A stretch of 64,000 nucleotides of DNA from Campanula takesimana (lineage: Eukaryota > Streptophyta > Magnoliopsida > Asterales > Campanulaceae): the NCBI GenBank assembly GCA_026119855.1, contig JAOWBW010001914.1:62001-126000 (forward strand), in the 5' to 3' direction. Under the pieces are notes generated by a model. That model worked only from the letters and a program-made list of their open reading frames with translations, searched no databases and was not told where the DNA came from. Shown here piece after piece: positions 1 to 10,925 of this stretch. Made by a program: the position numbers and the translations under genes. Position 1 is the stretch's first letter. Every line of letters starts with the position of its first letter.

Positions 1-578
1 AAACCCGAAAGGGCGCTTAGGCAAAAGGTGAGATTTTGAGTGATGTTATCTTTTATTCACCGGTGATTGGCGACATAAGGGAGGTTCGGAGTTTCGGGTT
101 AGGATATTTTGATGTTGGAGGTTCGGTTAGTGGGTAATAGGATAGAAATCCTCGTTTTGCTTTTGGAGTTATAAGGGGGTGTTGGTGCTAAACACGAGGT
201 GAGTTTTACGCGGGACCACTACCCGACCAAAAACTTATTTTTATGAGGGAGACTTGTTGTGTGAGACTAGCGTGGGGGAAACATAGGATATTTTAGTTCC
301 CCGTGGCTTTTATGAGTGGGCCTTAGTCCGGATACGGTTTTTCACTATTTTGGAGTTTGTATCGGGCTAAGGCCATTGATCTTTATTTGATTTTCTGGAG
401 TTATATGGGGACGGAGTTTCTTACACTCCAAATTTGTTTGTGTTTGTTGACTTTTGACTGAGGAGGCTTAGAGGAGATTAGAGGTCATTTTCTCCCATGC
501 TATGCTGATTAGACCGGAGTTTAGAGTGGGGTTAGGATGTTACTCAGGGACGAGTAACGGTCTAAGCGTGGGGGAATT
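1..578 (+). mobile_element. 3' internal end of a Ty3/gypsy-like element
   Basis: There is no long ORF here. The stretch ends in a purine-rich tract (566-578, GCGTGGGGGAATT) directly before a TG-starting LTR, which is how the polypurine tract of a plant gypsy element abuts its 3' LTR. The preceding phrase about a 'gggacgagtaacggtctaagcgtggggg' type tail is typical of plant gypsy 3' untranslated ends. The element continues off the left edge, so its pol is not visible. Confidence 0.55.
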
Positions 579-1860
579 TGATGTGGCGGATTTTGGACTA
601 TTTATTTCCCTAGTATTTCCTATGTTTTTCACTTATTTTGATGTACTTAGACTAGATTTGATGTAATTGAGACATTATTTTATCATTTGAGCTTTATTGT
701 AATCCGGGGTAGAATAGTCGTTATTATTTAATTATTTCCCCGGATGTAATTTTTGGTGAGCTTCAACGTCTGTCTCGATGGTCAAGTAGTCAAAGTCAAG
801 TCAAAGTTAACTGGCGGAAGAGCGCAGGGACCAAACTGCAAATATTGAAAGTTTGAGGACCAAACTGCAAGTGACTGAAACTCCAGGGACTGAATTACAA
901 ATTTGTGAAAATTGGCCTTCTAGTCCGTACAATCATAACGACATGGTGGAGCAGGAGGGTGTTTCTGTTTCTTTTTCTTTTATTTTTTATGATCCTTTTA
1001 TTTTAATTGGGAGAAATTATTAATTAGTGGAGAATTAGGATTAGGTTATTATTCATTCTTTGGACTCCCAGAAAAATACTACGTTCTTTTCTTTTTCTCT
1101 CTGAAGCTTTGTGTAACCATTAATGGAGAACTAAACTCCATCACTTTGGATTTGAGATCTTGATCCGAGTTTTTTATTTCTATTGAGGTATTTCTTTTTT
1201 CCTTATTAATTCTTGTTCATAATCTTGCTTGTACCGTTTTAGATTAATTTCTAAGGTTTGTAAATCTGGCCAATTTACTTGTCCTCTTTATTGATCTTTG
1301 CTAGATTACTCGTTCTGTGCCAGAATTAGGGTTTTCATTGTAGCGTCTCCACGAATTGTGTATGTGCCATAGCAATTTGGGGAGTAGGCAAGATTAGACG
1401 ATTATCTAAATTATTTTTAGAAAGCGTTCTTGATTTTAGTCTCTTAAAACTTCTTCAATTAATCTTTAGACCTTTTCTGTGCCAGTTTAGGTTTAATTTT
1501 AATTAGGGTTTATAGTGAGTGTGCCACTGCTATAAACTATTCTGAAAGAAGAGACAGAGATTGAAATACATCTCGTAATCAAGTGAATAAGATTAAAGGA
1601 GATTAGAATTATCAGTGATATTAGAATTAAAATCCGGTGACAGTATCAAATCTGAAGTGCTTTTTAATCATTGTTTTAATCACAATTAGTTTAATTTCCC
1701 GTCTAGGATTTAATTACAATCAAAATCAAACCCCCAATCTGGTCAAGTGACTGTTCGCAAATAATCATCGTTCTTCGTGGATCGACCCTGACTTACCCTA
1801 ATTACATTATTAGTGGCCGAGTTCAGGTCTAATTTAGTAGGTGTGCGACTAAGCCTACCA
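579..1860 (+). repeat. LTR of the gypsy-like element
   Basis: The repeat starts TGATGTGGCGG right after the polypurine tract. Near its end it carries 'cgtggatcgaccctgacttac', a phrase common close to the 3' end of plant gypsy LTRs. The end at about 1860 (CTAAGCCTACCA) is chosen because it ends in CA. It is an inference, since no second LTR is in the window. No primer-binding site follows, so this is the 3' LTR or a solo LTR. Confidence 0.5.
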
Positions 1861-1983
1861 GTTGTGAGGTGGGGGTGTTTGATGGGAAACAGGATTGTGG
1901 GAGGTTGTTACATAAGTTGCATACCATGTCTAATCATTTTTATGTATTTTATCAATTTACATAGTTTTAATGAGCTTTCACAG

Positions 1984-2057
1984 GCACTGCCATTGGTGCA
2001 CGTACTGGAGATTGGATAACATATGAATATGCTTCTTGCTTCCAACGAACGTTATAA
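1984..2057 (+). CDS. possible terminal exon of an upstream gene
   Basis: A good acceptor (polypyrimidine then TTCACAG, ending at 1983) is followed by an open stretch reading TAIGARTGDWITYEY..., ending with TAA at 2055-2057. The composition looks coding and AT-rich UTR-like DNA follows. If real, the gypsy LTR lies in the last intron of this gene, whose other exons are off the left edge. I do not recognise the protein. It is short, so chance is a real alternative. Confidence 0.25.
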
Positions 2058-2618
2058 TCAACTGCAATTTGAGTATGAGGATTGTTGATTCTCTTGAAGA
2101 TTAGTAGGGCCGTAGATCACTTGATGTATCAATCTATGATATGAATATTTTTTTGTTTAAAGCTTGATTCTTTTGAATGGTATGGATTGCTGTTCAGAGT
2201 TTGTTTTTGTTGAATGATTTTGGCATTGTTCATGTGGATTGATCCTTAAAAATATCTTACGGGCATGAATAGTTAGTTCCCTAATGAAAGTGTTAAGACG
2301 TATCCCTTCAAATGGGTTTAGGTTCTACAAGTTGGTTGCATATGATTTTGTGACATTTCAAGATGTGCACATCTTCAGTATGCAATGACAAGCCATTTGT
2401 TTAACACAAAAATAATTAGGCAAGGTTCATTTGTTTAACAAAATGATTTTAAAAATCCTCCTCCTATGCAGTTTTGTATTTGGTATGTTGTGGATGATTG
2501 TTTGCTATTCTTTTCAAATTAATTTCAAACATTTGAGGAACTTTTAATGGTGTTCAACTTTCAATTTCTATTACTTGACACCATGCATACTGTCACCGTG
2601 CCATCCGGCACGGGTATA
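2058..2618. other. AT-rich, no gene seen
   Basis: There is no convincing ORF, RNA gene or repeat. If 1984-2057 is a last exon, this would be its 3'UTR and flank. Confidence 0.4.
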
Positions 2619-2626
2619 GTACTAGT

Positions 2627-3438
2627 TAGGGGTAAGCAAAAAAACCGAAAAACCGAACCAAACCGTTAAAAACCGAAAAACCGACACCGAAAAAACCGGA
2701 CCGAAGCCTTTTAAGCCGGTCCGGTTCACTGAGCTTTGAAAACCGAATTTTTTCGGTCCGGTTTAGGTGTTTAGCTCGCAAAAACCGTTTACACACCGAA
2801 TCGAACCGAAACCTTAAACTATGTTGTTTTTGCACTTCGTATAAATATAATCCTTTTCTGCTATTTCCCCAGCACGCCTCATTACACTTGCGATGCTCTC
2901 ACCTAAATGGACTCCATCGTCGCTGCTACGAGGAAGGAGAAGGAAGGAGAGAGAATCAACGGGGATGGCGCCGAGGAAGAAAGACTCAACCACGCCAGTC
3001 TTTCACCGCCGGCGATCGAGTAGACGGTATTCCCTCTCTGATTAAAAGGTAAGTTACATTCTAAATCTCTCTCTAAACCCTTCAGTCCTAAGTTTGATTC
3101 TCAATCTAAATTTGTGTCCTTCTCTTTTTCAAGATTGACTGTCAATACCAGAAATTGTTCTCTCTAAACTCCATTTTTAGTCTTTCTTGTAGGATTTAGA
3201 TTTCTATTTCTATTAAGTTAGGGATTGTTTTGGGTCTTCCATTCATGGAAGATTGCATTTCTTGATTCTTAACCTGAGTGTAAAAAACCGAACCAAACCG
3301 AAACCGAAACCGACACCGACCAAGCTGAACCATTAACAAACCGAAGCTTGGCGGTTTTGAATTGTTTGAAACCGATATCTTTCGGTTTGGTCTCGGTTTT
3401 GGCCTAAAACCGACCAAACCGAGCCGAGCTCACCCCTA
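2627..3438. mobile_element. hAT-type non-autonomous element with AACCG subterminal repeats
   Basis: The termini are TAGGGGTAAGC and, reversed, TAGGGGTGAGC. An identical 8-bp target duplication GTACTAGT flanks it (2619-2626 and 3439-3446), the hAT signature. Both subterminal zones (2640-2830 and 3285-3430) are dense in degenerate AACCG/AAACCGA repeats, which explains the meaningless minus-strand ORFs there. The interior (2840-3050) has a TATA-like stretch, an ATG-containing GC-richer stretch and a splice-donor-like AAAGGTAAGT. That looks like the front of a transposase gene kept in a deletion derivative. Confidence 0.85.
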
Positions 3439-3505
3439 GTACTAGTAATAATCTATAAATCTATAAATATATAAAAAGAGAGTCTCTATTCCATTCCACA
3501 TTGCG

Positions 3506-3538
3506 CCACATGGAATTATGACGTGGAATTCCATGTGG
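3506..3538. repeat. perfect 12-bp inverted repeat
   Basis: CCACATGGAATT (3506-3517) and its exact reverse complement (3527-3538) are separated by 9 bases containing TGACG. It could form a hairpin. It lies between two hAT elements and may be a remnant of a MITE end. Confidence 0.6.
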
Positions 3539-3578
3539 CATCATCCTATTGCTCAAGCAAATGTGCAAAGAGTGAAAA

Positions 3579-4701
3579 TAGGGATGGATTTGTAGGTATA
3601 CCAGTTACATTTTGCTTATACCATGTACTAACCAAGTTTAACTTGGTACATAAAATTATGTACCATTACCAACCAACTAAGTCGGTATACCAACTTAGTT
3701 GGTACGGTTGGTACTCGGTTGGTATTAGCCTATACCAAATGTAAAATGTAATGTAAAAATAAAAAAAACAACAACTTGAGAGTAGTCTTTTTCAACAGAT
3801 AAATTGACATCTGCTTAAGTATTCTTGTACTTGTATTGAGCTGTTACATGTTGTTATGTAAAGGCCACAAAGAAATATTAACCTGCATACCTTGTTGAGA
3901 TATGAATTTAAGCATGAAATCTGTCGATGAGACATTATCAGCTGAGAGAGAAAGAAACAAGTACTCCCTCCGTCCCAGCACAAGTGACACTTATTTCCTT
4001 TTCGGCCTGTCCCACTACAAGTGACACTACCTAAACTGAAAATATTTTAATTTTTTTATATTCAACCAATCCCACCATTTAAATTCACTCATTCTCTCTC
4101 TTCATTTTCCACCACTCAATTTATTAAACCAACACTACTATTTACCTCACTCATTCTATCTCTTCATTTTCTACCACACATATCTACATTTTTCTTAATC
4201 TCCGTGTCCCAAAAGTTGGTGTCACTTGTGCCGTGACGGAGGGAGTATATAAGAACAAGAGAATATTTTTTTTTGTAACTACTAGATTAAAAGAATCATG
4301 AAGAAGTGTAATTGTATATATTCTTTTAAAATATGTTAAATTTGTTCATCCAAGCCACTGAATGGTCCCATATATGAATACCAAATATTTATGAACATAC
4401 AAATTATTTTTGAAAGAAATTTTGCATTTAACTTTATTACGAGAATAGAATAGGGATAGAATATTGAAAGATACTTTATGTTTTAATACATAGTAGTATT
4501 TTTAATATTATCAAAAATTACAATTAGTACTTGGTATACCAACCAACATTAAATATCAGTACCGTGTACCAACCAATTATACATAATGGTACGGTAGTAC
4601 CTACCAACAATATCGGTATACCGATTTGGCCGTACCAATTACAATTGGTACGGTTGGTACATGAGTTGGTTGGTACAGATTCACAATTTTTGCCAGCCCT
4701 A
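3579..4701. mobile_element. hAT-type MITE with GGTACC/GGTATACC subterminal repeats
   Basis: The termini are TAGGGATGG and, reversed, TAGGGCTGG, flanked by an exact 8-bp duplication AGTGAAAA (3571-3578 and 4702-4709). Both ends (3595-3745 and 4525-4680) are packed with GGTATACC, TTGGTAC and GTACCAA copies in both orientations, probably transposase-binding subterminal repeats. A Stowaway MITE is nested inside (3964-4245). No coding capacity. Confidence 0.85.
3964..4245. mobile_element. Stowaway MITE (family 1) nested in hAT MITE
   Basis: The terminal repeat CTCCCTCCGTCCCAGCACAA and its inverse are flanked by TA on both sides, as in Tc1/mariner Stowaway MITEs. The ends contain AAGTGACACT. It matches the element at 5663-5944 in the opposite orientation. 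Confidence 0.9.
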
Positions 4702-4709
4702 AGTGAAAA

Positions 4710-5313
4710 GATAAGTCTCACATTTTAAATTATTTTTAAATCAAATAATCATGTTTTAAATCATCAAATCAAATTCAACTTTGAATGTGATATTTTAAAG
4801 GGTAGGGCTATACCGCTACAATAATTACTTTTCCACTACATTCATCAAATTTTTAGTCAATTAATAACTTTTTTTGACACAATTGCCCTTAATAAGAAAT
4901 GATTTACATTACAACATTTGTTTATTCACTACACTCATTAATATTCATTTTTTGTAAACTTTAATATTCTTTTACTTCTATTCATTTTAATTATGCAAAG
5001 ATAAATTAATTATTTGTATCAAAAAAAAATTATAAAATGCATATGAATTGATAATAGGAATATTAGGAAAGAATTTATCAATATTTCACCTACTTTCTTT
5101 TTAATTATATGTACAAACCAAATCTTTTTTCACCTTATTATAGTTCCATTTCACAGTGTAACCTTTTAGTACGTCTATTTTTTTTCCTCACTAAGGGGAT
5201 GAAGAATAAAATTGGTTAAATTGGTGAAGTAGTTACATATTTCTGACACAAATTTTTTATTAAAATATAAAAATGTGTGGTGACTATAATTATGAATATT
5301 TTTCGTAGATTGA
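4710..5313. other. AT-rich spacer, no gene seen
   Basis: Very AT-rich DNA with no supported feature. Confidence 0.4.
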
Positions 5314-5315
5314 TA

Positions 5316-5588
5316 CTCCCTCCGTCCCAGAGTATATGTCCACATTTTCTGTTTAGTCTGTCCCAGAGTATATATCCACTTTCTATAATGACAAAGAATC
5401 TTTACTATTCCTCAAACTCATTCTCTCTCCTACTTACTTTTATACTCACAACACCAATCAACTTACTATTCCCTTTCACTCATATCTCTCACAGTTTACT
5501 TTTATACTCACAACACTTATATCACTACAACTATTTCTTAATCTTCGTGCAAATGAGAGGATGGACATATACTCTGGGACGGAGGGGG
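5316..5588. mobile_element. Stowaway MITE (family 2)
   Basis: The ends CTCCCTCCGTCCCAGAGTAT and inverse, extending into ATATGTCCAC, are flanked by TA (5314-5315 and 5589-5590). The interior is AT-rich and has no gene. Confidence 0.9.
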
Positions 5589-5662
5589 TATTAATTATTA
5601 TTAAATTAAATGGCGAATTCATTAAAAATGATATTTTATAAGATTTAAAACGTTAGACAATA

Positions 5663-5944
5663 CTCCCTCCGTCTCAGCAGAAGCGTCACCAATTTTTGGG
5701 ACACTGGGATTAAGAAAAGGTAGTAGGTGTGTGGTAGAAAATGAAGAGAGAGAATGAGTGAGGTAAATAGTAATGTTGGTTGAATAAATTGAGTGGTGGA
5801 AAATGAAGAGAGAGAATGAGTGGGGTTAAATGGTGGGCTTGGTTGAATATAAATATATTAAAACATTTCCATTTTGGGTAGTGACACTTGTTCTGGGACG
5901 GACCAAAAGGGAAATAAGTGACACTTCTGCTGGGACGGAGGGAG
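5663..5944. mobile_element. Stowaway MITE (family 1, inverted copy)
   Basis: The ends CTCCCTCCGTCTCAGCAGAA and inverse are flanked by TA. The interior is the reverse complement of the 3964-4245 element, with AAGTGTCACTT near the ends and the same CTCATTCTCTCTCTTC core. Confidence 0.9.
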
Positions 5945-6251
5945 TATGTTGTCGAATCCTAATTTCAAAAACCAATTTTAATATTAGGCTAAATATCTTT
6001 AATTTTTTCTTCTGTATAAAAATAATGAAAGATTTTTTTTTTGTTTTTGTAGGGAGAAAAGAAGAAAAACAATATCAATATAAAATGAATTAAGAGTAAT
6101 TTTGATATGTATTTTAATTTATATCTTTTATACGATTGATTTTACTATGCCCCGTCGATACAAACTAGTATAATAAGAAATATAATCTCTAATTTAAATA
6201 GTTATCTTTATTTTTTTTATTAATTACGATTAATTACCATCGCCTAAGGAG

Positions 6252-6831
6252 TAGGGATGGCCAAACCGGACCGGAACCGTCGAAACGGCCCGGAACCGGA
6301 ACCGGAAAAACCGTAACCGCCATGAACCGCCACGAAAACCGGAACCGTGGGAACCGGAACCGTTTTGGATAAGGGCCGGTTAAGGTTCAACCCCCCAAAA
6401 AACCGTGAACCGGCGGTTCCGAACCGCCCAACCAAACCGCGAACCGGAACCGTCTGAATCGTCAGTAAAACCGTTAAAAACCATCAAAATCATTAGATTT
6501 CTAACAGTTTCATTAGAATTAACCGTTACTAATGGAAAGTTGACAAGAAAAGTTGTGTTTTGACTGATTTTTTTGCCAAAATCAGTGAATGAAAATAATA
6601 AAAATGTGTTTTTGACAGATTTCTAACAGTTTCATCAGAATTAACCGTTAAAAATCCATCAAAAAATGAACCGTGGAACCGAACCGGAACCGGACCGGAA
6701 TCGAACCGGAACCGTATTGTGACAACCGGAACCGGTGTAACCAAGGGCCGGTTAAGGTTCACATAAAAGCCGAACCGGAACCGGCGGTTCCGAACCGGAA
6801 CCGTAACCGGAACTGTGTTTGGTCATCCCTA
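6252..6831. mobile_element. hAT-type MITE rich in GGAACCG repeats
   Basis: The termini are TAGGGATGGCCAAAC and, reversed, TAGGGATGACCAAAC. The flanks CTAAGGAG and CTAGGAGG differ by a one-base gap, so the 8-bp duplication is slightly decayed. Most of the element is degenerate CCGGAACCG repeats, which create spurious ORFs on both strands. The middle (6480-6650) is AT-rich with no coding potential. Confidence 0.8.
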
Positions 6832-6929
6832 CTAGGAGGAGATCTTTTTTTTTTTTTTTCATTAAATCCTTTTTTTTTTTTTTTTTTTTTTTTTAATTAA
6901 GCCTTTAGGAATCAGACTTCGAATCCTTG

Positions 6930-7676
6930 ACCTAAAATACCAAATCACACTTCCCGTTCTCTCTCTTCCTCCAAAACCCGTCTTCACCTTCTCTCTCTAC
7001 GATCGGCGGCGGTGCTGTCCTTTATCTACGATCGGCGGTGGTGTCATCTGAAATCCGGTCTTCTGCAAATCCGCTGCAACACCAAGAAGGTAAATCTTCT
7101 TTCTTCTTCTCTCATTGATTCTATGACTCCCTCTCTCTCTCTCTCTCTCTCTCTCCATGCTACTAAGTCTAAATTACATGGTCTGGATCCCTCCCCCATC
7201 TGATTTTGTCTTTGTTCCCAATTATTACATGCTATTAAGTCTTAATCCTTTTCTCTTTTTGATTTTTTAAAGCTAGGGTTTTTGTTGCTTTGTTTTGAGC
7301 TAATTAATCTTTGATATAGTTTTAACTACACTAATAAATTTTTGATATAGTTTTAGTTCCACTTTGGTGATAATAGTTTTCATTTTTTTTTAAATAATTT
7401 TGCTTAAAGTTCAAGTTTTTATAGCCTGGCCTGCAAATTAGATGTTGTGCATTTTTGTAGGCGAGCAATAAAAAAGTATAATAAGCTTTTATAGTGTATG
7501 AATTCTGAAAGCAACTTTATGCGTCAAATCTTCATTCCATTGAAACATAATCGATTCTGAAAGTCAGGAAACTTTACTCTTCTTATCCCCTTTTTCCTCT
7601 TGGGTGCAGGTAGTATATGATCTTACTGTTACTCTTTTTTTTTTTTTAATACAGATTTTGTAAACTTGGCAAGAAG
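6930..7676 (+). other. 5' leader of leucyl-tRNA synthetase with an intron
   Basis: A pyrimidine-rich stretch (6950-7005) is followed by a leader in which CTACGATCGGCGG occurs twice. A donor AAG|GTAAATC at 7089/7090 and an acceptor TTTAATACAG|ATT at 7654/7655 define a 565-bp intron in the leader. The ATG lies 22 bases after the acceptor. A (CT)n microsatellite (7131-7155) lies in the intron. Introns in the leader often raise expression of plant housekeeping genes. That role is inferred here. Confidence 0.65.
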
Positions 7677-10600
7677 ATGGCGGAGGAGGGTGGGAAAGCC
7701 GTTTGGCGAAGAGACATGCTTTTGGAGATGGAGAGATATTCGCATGAGTTGTGGGAAAAGCATCAAGTTTTCAATGCTGATGCTAAACCTGAACCTCCCA
7801 ATCCCGGAGAGAAGTTTTTTGGGAACTTCCCCTTTCCCTACATGAATGGCCATCTTCACTTGGGTCATGCATTCTCCGTCTCAAAAGTTGCCTTTGCTGC
7901 AGCTTTCCACAGGTTGCGGGGTGCTAATGTTCTCTTCCCTTTTGGGTTTCACTGTACGGGAATGCCAATTAAGGCCGCAGCAGATAAGCTTTCGAGGGAG
8001 ATTGAAATGTTTGGTAATCCACCCATATTTCCTTCAGTGATGGATAATTGTGAAGAGTTAATTAATAATGAGGCGGAAGAAGCATCAGGTAAGCTTTTTA
8101 AGGGAAAGAAGTCCAAGACCGTTTCAAAATCTGGTGGACAGATGTATCAGTGGTTAATAATGCGTAGTTACGGTTTTTCCGATGTGGAAATTTCTAAATT
8201 TCAGGACCCTAGTCATTGGCTATTGTATTTCCCCCCTTTGGCAGTGGAAGACCTTAAGGCATTTGGTTTGGGGTGCGATTGGAGAAGGACCTTTATTACT
8301 ACTGACATTAATCCATATTTTGACTCTTTTGTTAAATGGCAGATGAGGACCCTTAAATCCAAGGGTAAGATAGTCAAAGATTTGAGACACACTGTTTATT
8401 CGCCTTTAGATGGGCAGCCTTGTGCCGATCATGATCGTGCTTCAGGTGAAGGTGTTATTCCCCAGGAGTACACTCTGATTAAAATGGAGGTCATCCCACC
8501 TTTTCCTCCCCAGTTTGGTGGAGCTTTAGAAGGGAGGAAAGTGTATCTAGCTGCTGCTACATTAAGGCCCGAGACCATGTATGGACAAACAAATTCTTGG
8601 GTATTGCCTGATGGCAATTATGGAGCTTTTGAGATCAATGAATCTGAGGTATTTATATTAACTGAAAGGGCAGCTCGCAATTTGGCATATCAGAGATTGT
8701 CACGGGTGCCGGAGAAGCCTACTTGTTTGGTTCAACTTAGTGGTCATGATCTGATTGGCTTACCTCTCCGATCTCCCTTTTCTTATAATGACATCATATA
8801 TGCTCTCCCTATGTTGTCAGTTCTTACAGATAAAGGCACTGGGATTGTTACTAGTGTACCCAGCGACTCCCCTGATGATTTTATTGGCCTACAGGATTTG
8901 AAATCAAAACCGGCTTTCAGGGCCAAGTTTGGTGTAAAAGATGAGTGGGTTTTACCGTTTGAAGTCATCCCTATCATCAGCACACCTGAATATGGTGATA
9001 AGTCAGCTGAGAAAATATGTACAGACATGAGGATTAAGAGCCAGAATGAAAGAGAGAAGCTTGATGCTGCAAAGAAGATAATTTACAAGGGAGGTTTCTA
9101 TGAGGGAATCATGCTTGTTGGGGAGTATACTGGCATGAAAGTTCAGGAAGCTAAGACCAAGATCAAGGACCAGCTTTTAGAGCTTGGCCAAGCAGTTGTG
9201 TACAGCGAGCCTGAGAAGAAGGTCATCTCGAGATCGGGTGACGAGTGTGTTGTTGCCTTGACTGATCAATGGTATATTAAATATGGCGAAGATAGTTGGA
9301 AGAAAGATGCAGAGGAATGCTTGGTCAGCATGAATCTTTACTCTGATGAGACAAGACATGGCTTTGAGCACACATTGAGTTGGCTTAATCAATGGGCATG
9401 TTCTCGTAGTTTTGGGCTTGGGACCCGCATTCCGTGGGACGAAGAGTTCCTTGTCGAGTCTCTGTCCGATTCAACTGTGTACATGGCTTACTATACTGTT
9501 TGTCATCTGTTACAGAAAGGGGACATGTATGGGTCTGATACTTCATCTATAAGACCTGAGCAGCTGACTGATGAGGTTTGGGACTTCTTGTTTCTTTCCA
9601 AGCCGTACCCTGAGTCATCTGATTTACCTTCTTCCCTCCTTAATAAGATGAAACAGGAGTTTGAATATTGGTACCCATTTGATCTCCGTGTTTCTGGCAA
9701 GGACCTCATCCAGAATCACCTTACCTTTTGCATTTATAATCATACAGCCATTTTTCCAAAGCGCCAGTGGCCTCAGGGATTCAGATGCAATGGGCACATT
9801 ATGTTGAATTCTGAGAAAATGTCCAAATCCACGGGCAATTTCAGGACTATACGCCAAGCTATTGAGGAGTTCTCAGCCGATGCCACTAGATTTTCTCTTG
9901 CGGACGCAGGGGATGGAATGGATGATGCTAACTTTGTTTTTGAAACAGCAAATACTGCAATCTTGCGTCTCACGAAGGAGAAGTTATGGATTCAGGAAGT
10001 TCTATCTGCTGCTGAGTCATCTTTAAGAGTTGGTCCGCCTTGTACATTCGCGGATCGCGTGTTTGAGAATGAAATTAACATTGCAATCAAAATGACGGAG
10101 AAGAACTATACTGAATACATGTTCAGGGAAGCTTTAAAAACCGGATTCTATGACCTTCAAAATGCTAAAGATCAGTACAAGTCATCCTGTGATTCGGTTG
10201 GCGATGGCATGAATCGCATTCTCTTGTGGCGGTTTATGGATATCCAGACAAGGCTTATTGCTCCAATTTGTCCACATTATGCTGAATACGTGTGGAGAGA
10301 GCTTCTGAAAAAGGAAGGTTTTGTGATCAAAGCAGGATGGCCAAATGCTGAGCTGCCCAATCGAACTCTGCACAAGGCTAACAAATACTTGCAGGATTCT
10401 ATTGGATCGTTTAGAAAGCTTCTTCGAAAGCAAGTTTCTGGCTCGAAGAAAGGTAACGACATAAACTTGGCAAATAATAATCACAACAAGAAGCCAACAG
10501 CCGGCCTAATATTTGTGAACGAGCAATATGATGAGTGGAAAAAAGCATGCCTGGAAATCCTCCTTAGCAAGTTTGACAGCGCAACTCTTACATTCGCACC

Positions 10601-10925
10601 TGACCAAGAGATTCTAAATGCATTGCAGCAGAGTCCTTTTGCCCAGGAAAGGGACTTTAGGCAGACTCAGAAGCTATGTATGCCTTTCTTAAGGTTTAAG
10701 AAGGAGGAGGTGAAAGATGTTGGGCTTGAGGCATTAGATCTGAAGCTACCTTTTGGTGAAATTGAAGTGCTCAAAGAGAATTTGAAGTTAATAAAAAGTC
10801 AGCTTGACCTCAAACAAGTGGAAATTCTGTCTGCTACAGACCCTATTGCAGATGAGAGGGCAGCTTCATTGCTAAAGAAGAATCCACCATCACCAGGATC
10901 TCCTGCCATATTCTTGAGTGATTAG
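7677..10925 (+). CDS. leucyl-tRNA synthetase, cytosolic (class I)
   Basis: This enzyme charges tRNA-Leu with leucine in the cytosol using ATP. The 1082-residue frame is uninterrupted, close to the usual length of plant cytosolic LeuRS (about 1090). The class I signature HLHLGH lies at residues 59-64 inside PYMNGHLHLGHAFS. The second signature, KMSKS, is at about 714-718 (SEKMSKSTGNF). Between them is the CP1 editing domain with the threonine-rich TLRPETMYGQTN (about 293) and GTGIVTSVPSDSPDDF (about 387-402), where the conserved aspartate that hydrolyses mischarged tRNA is expected. An anticodon-binding domain (about 770-950) and a eukaryote-type C-terminal extension follow. The start is the first ATG after the leader intron, and the sequence MAEEGGKAVW fits plant homologues. 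Near the C-terminus the 'ERAASLLKKNPPSPG' segment looks shortened compared with the downstream partial copy. All catalytic signatures are present, so the gene is probably active. Confidence 0.97.
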   Translation: MAEEGGKAVWRRDMLLEMERYSHELWEKHQVFNADAKPEPPNPGEKFFGNFPFPYMNGHLHLGHAFSVSKVAFAAAFHRLRGANVLFPFGFHCTGMPIKAAADKLSREIEMFGNPPIFPSVMDNCEELINNEAEEASGKLFKGKKSKTVSKSGGQMYQWLIMRSYGFSDVEISKFQDPSHWLLYFPPLAVEDLKAFGLGCDWRRTFITTDINPYFDSFVKWQMRTLKSKGKIVKDLRHTVYSPLDGQPCADHDRASGEGVIPQEYTLIKMEVIPPFPPQFGGALEGRKVYLAAATLRPETMYGQTNSWVLPDGNYGAFEINESEVFILTERAARNLAYQRLSRVPEKPTCLVQLSGHDLIGLPLRSPFSYNDIIYALPMLSVLTDKGTGIVTSVPSDSPDDFIGLQDLKSKPAFRAKFGVKDEWVLPFEVIPIISTPEYGDKSAEKICTDMRIKSQNEREKLDAAKKIIYKGGFYEGIMLVGEYTGMKVQEAKTKIKDQLLELGQAVVYSEPEKKVISRSGDECVVALTDQWYIKYGEDSWKKDAEECLVSMNLYSDETRHGFEHTLSWLNQWACSRSFGLGTRIPWDEEFLVESLSDSTVYMAYYTVCHLLQKGDMYGSDTSSIRPEQLTDEVWDFLFLSKPYPESSDLPSSLLNKMKQEFEYWYPFDLRVSGKDLIQNHLTFCIYNHTAIFPKRQWPQGFRCNGHIMLNSEKMSKSTGNFRTIRQAIEEFSADATRFSLADAGDGMDDANFVFETANTAILRLTKEKLWIQEVLSAAESSLRVGPPCTFADRVFENEINIAIKMTEKNYTEYMFREALKTGFYDLQNAKDQYKSSCDSVGDGMNRILLWRFMDIQTRLIAPICPHYAEYVWRELLKKEGFVIKAGWPNAELPNRTLHKANKYLQDSIGSFRKLLRKQVSGSKKGNDINLANNNHNKKPTAGLIFVNEQYDEWKKACLEILLSKFDSATLTFAPDQEILNALQQSPFAQERDFRQTQKLCMPFLRFKKEEVKDVGLEALDLKLPFGEIEVLKENLKLIKSQLDLKQVEILSATDPIADERAASLLKKNPPSPGSPAIFLSD

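Noticed and set aside
2626..2835. ORFs in the AACCG-rich DNA (also 3196-3417, 6244-6435, 6529-6762)
   Set aside because: Read through degenerate subterminal repeats of hAT MITEs; no domain.
5277..5594. 105-codon ORF
   Set aside because: It lies across a Stowaway MITE; the composition is that of the MITE.
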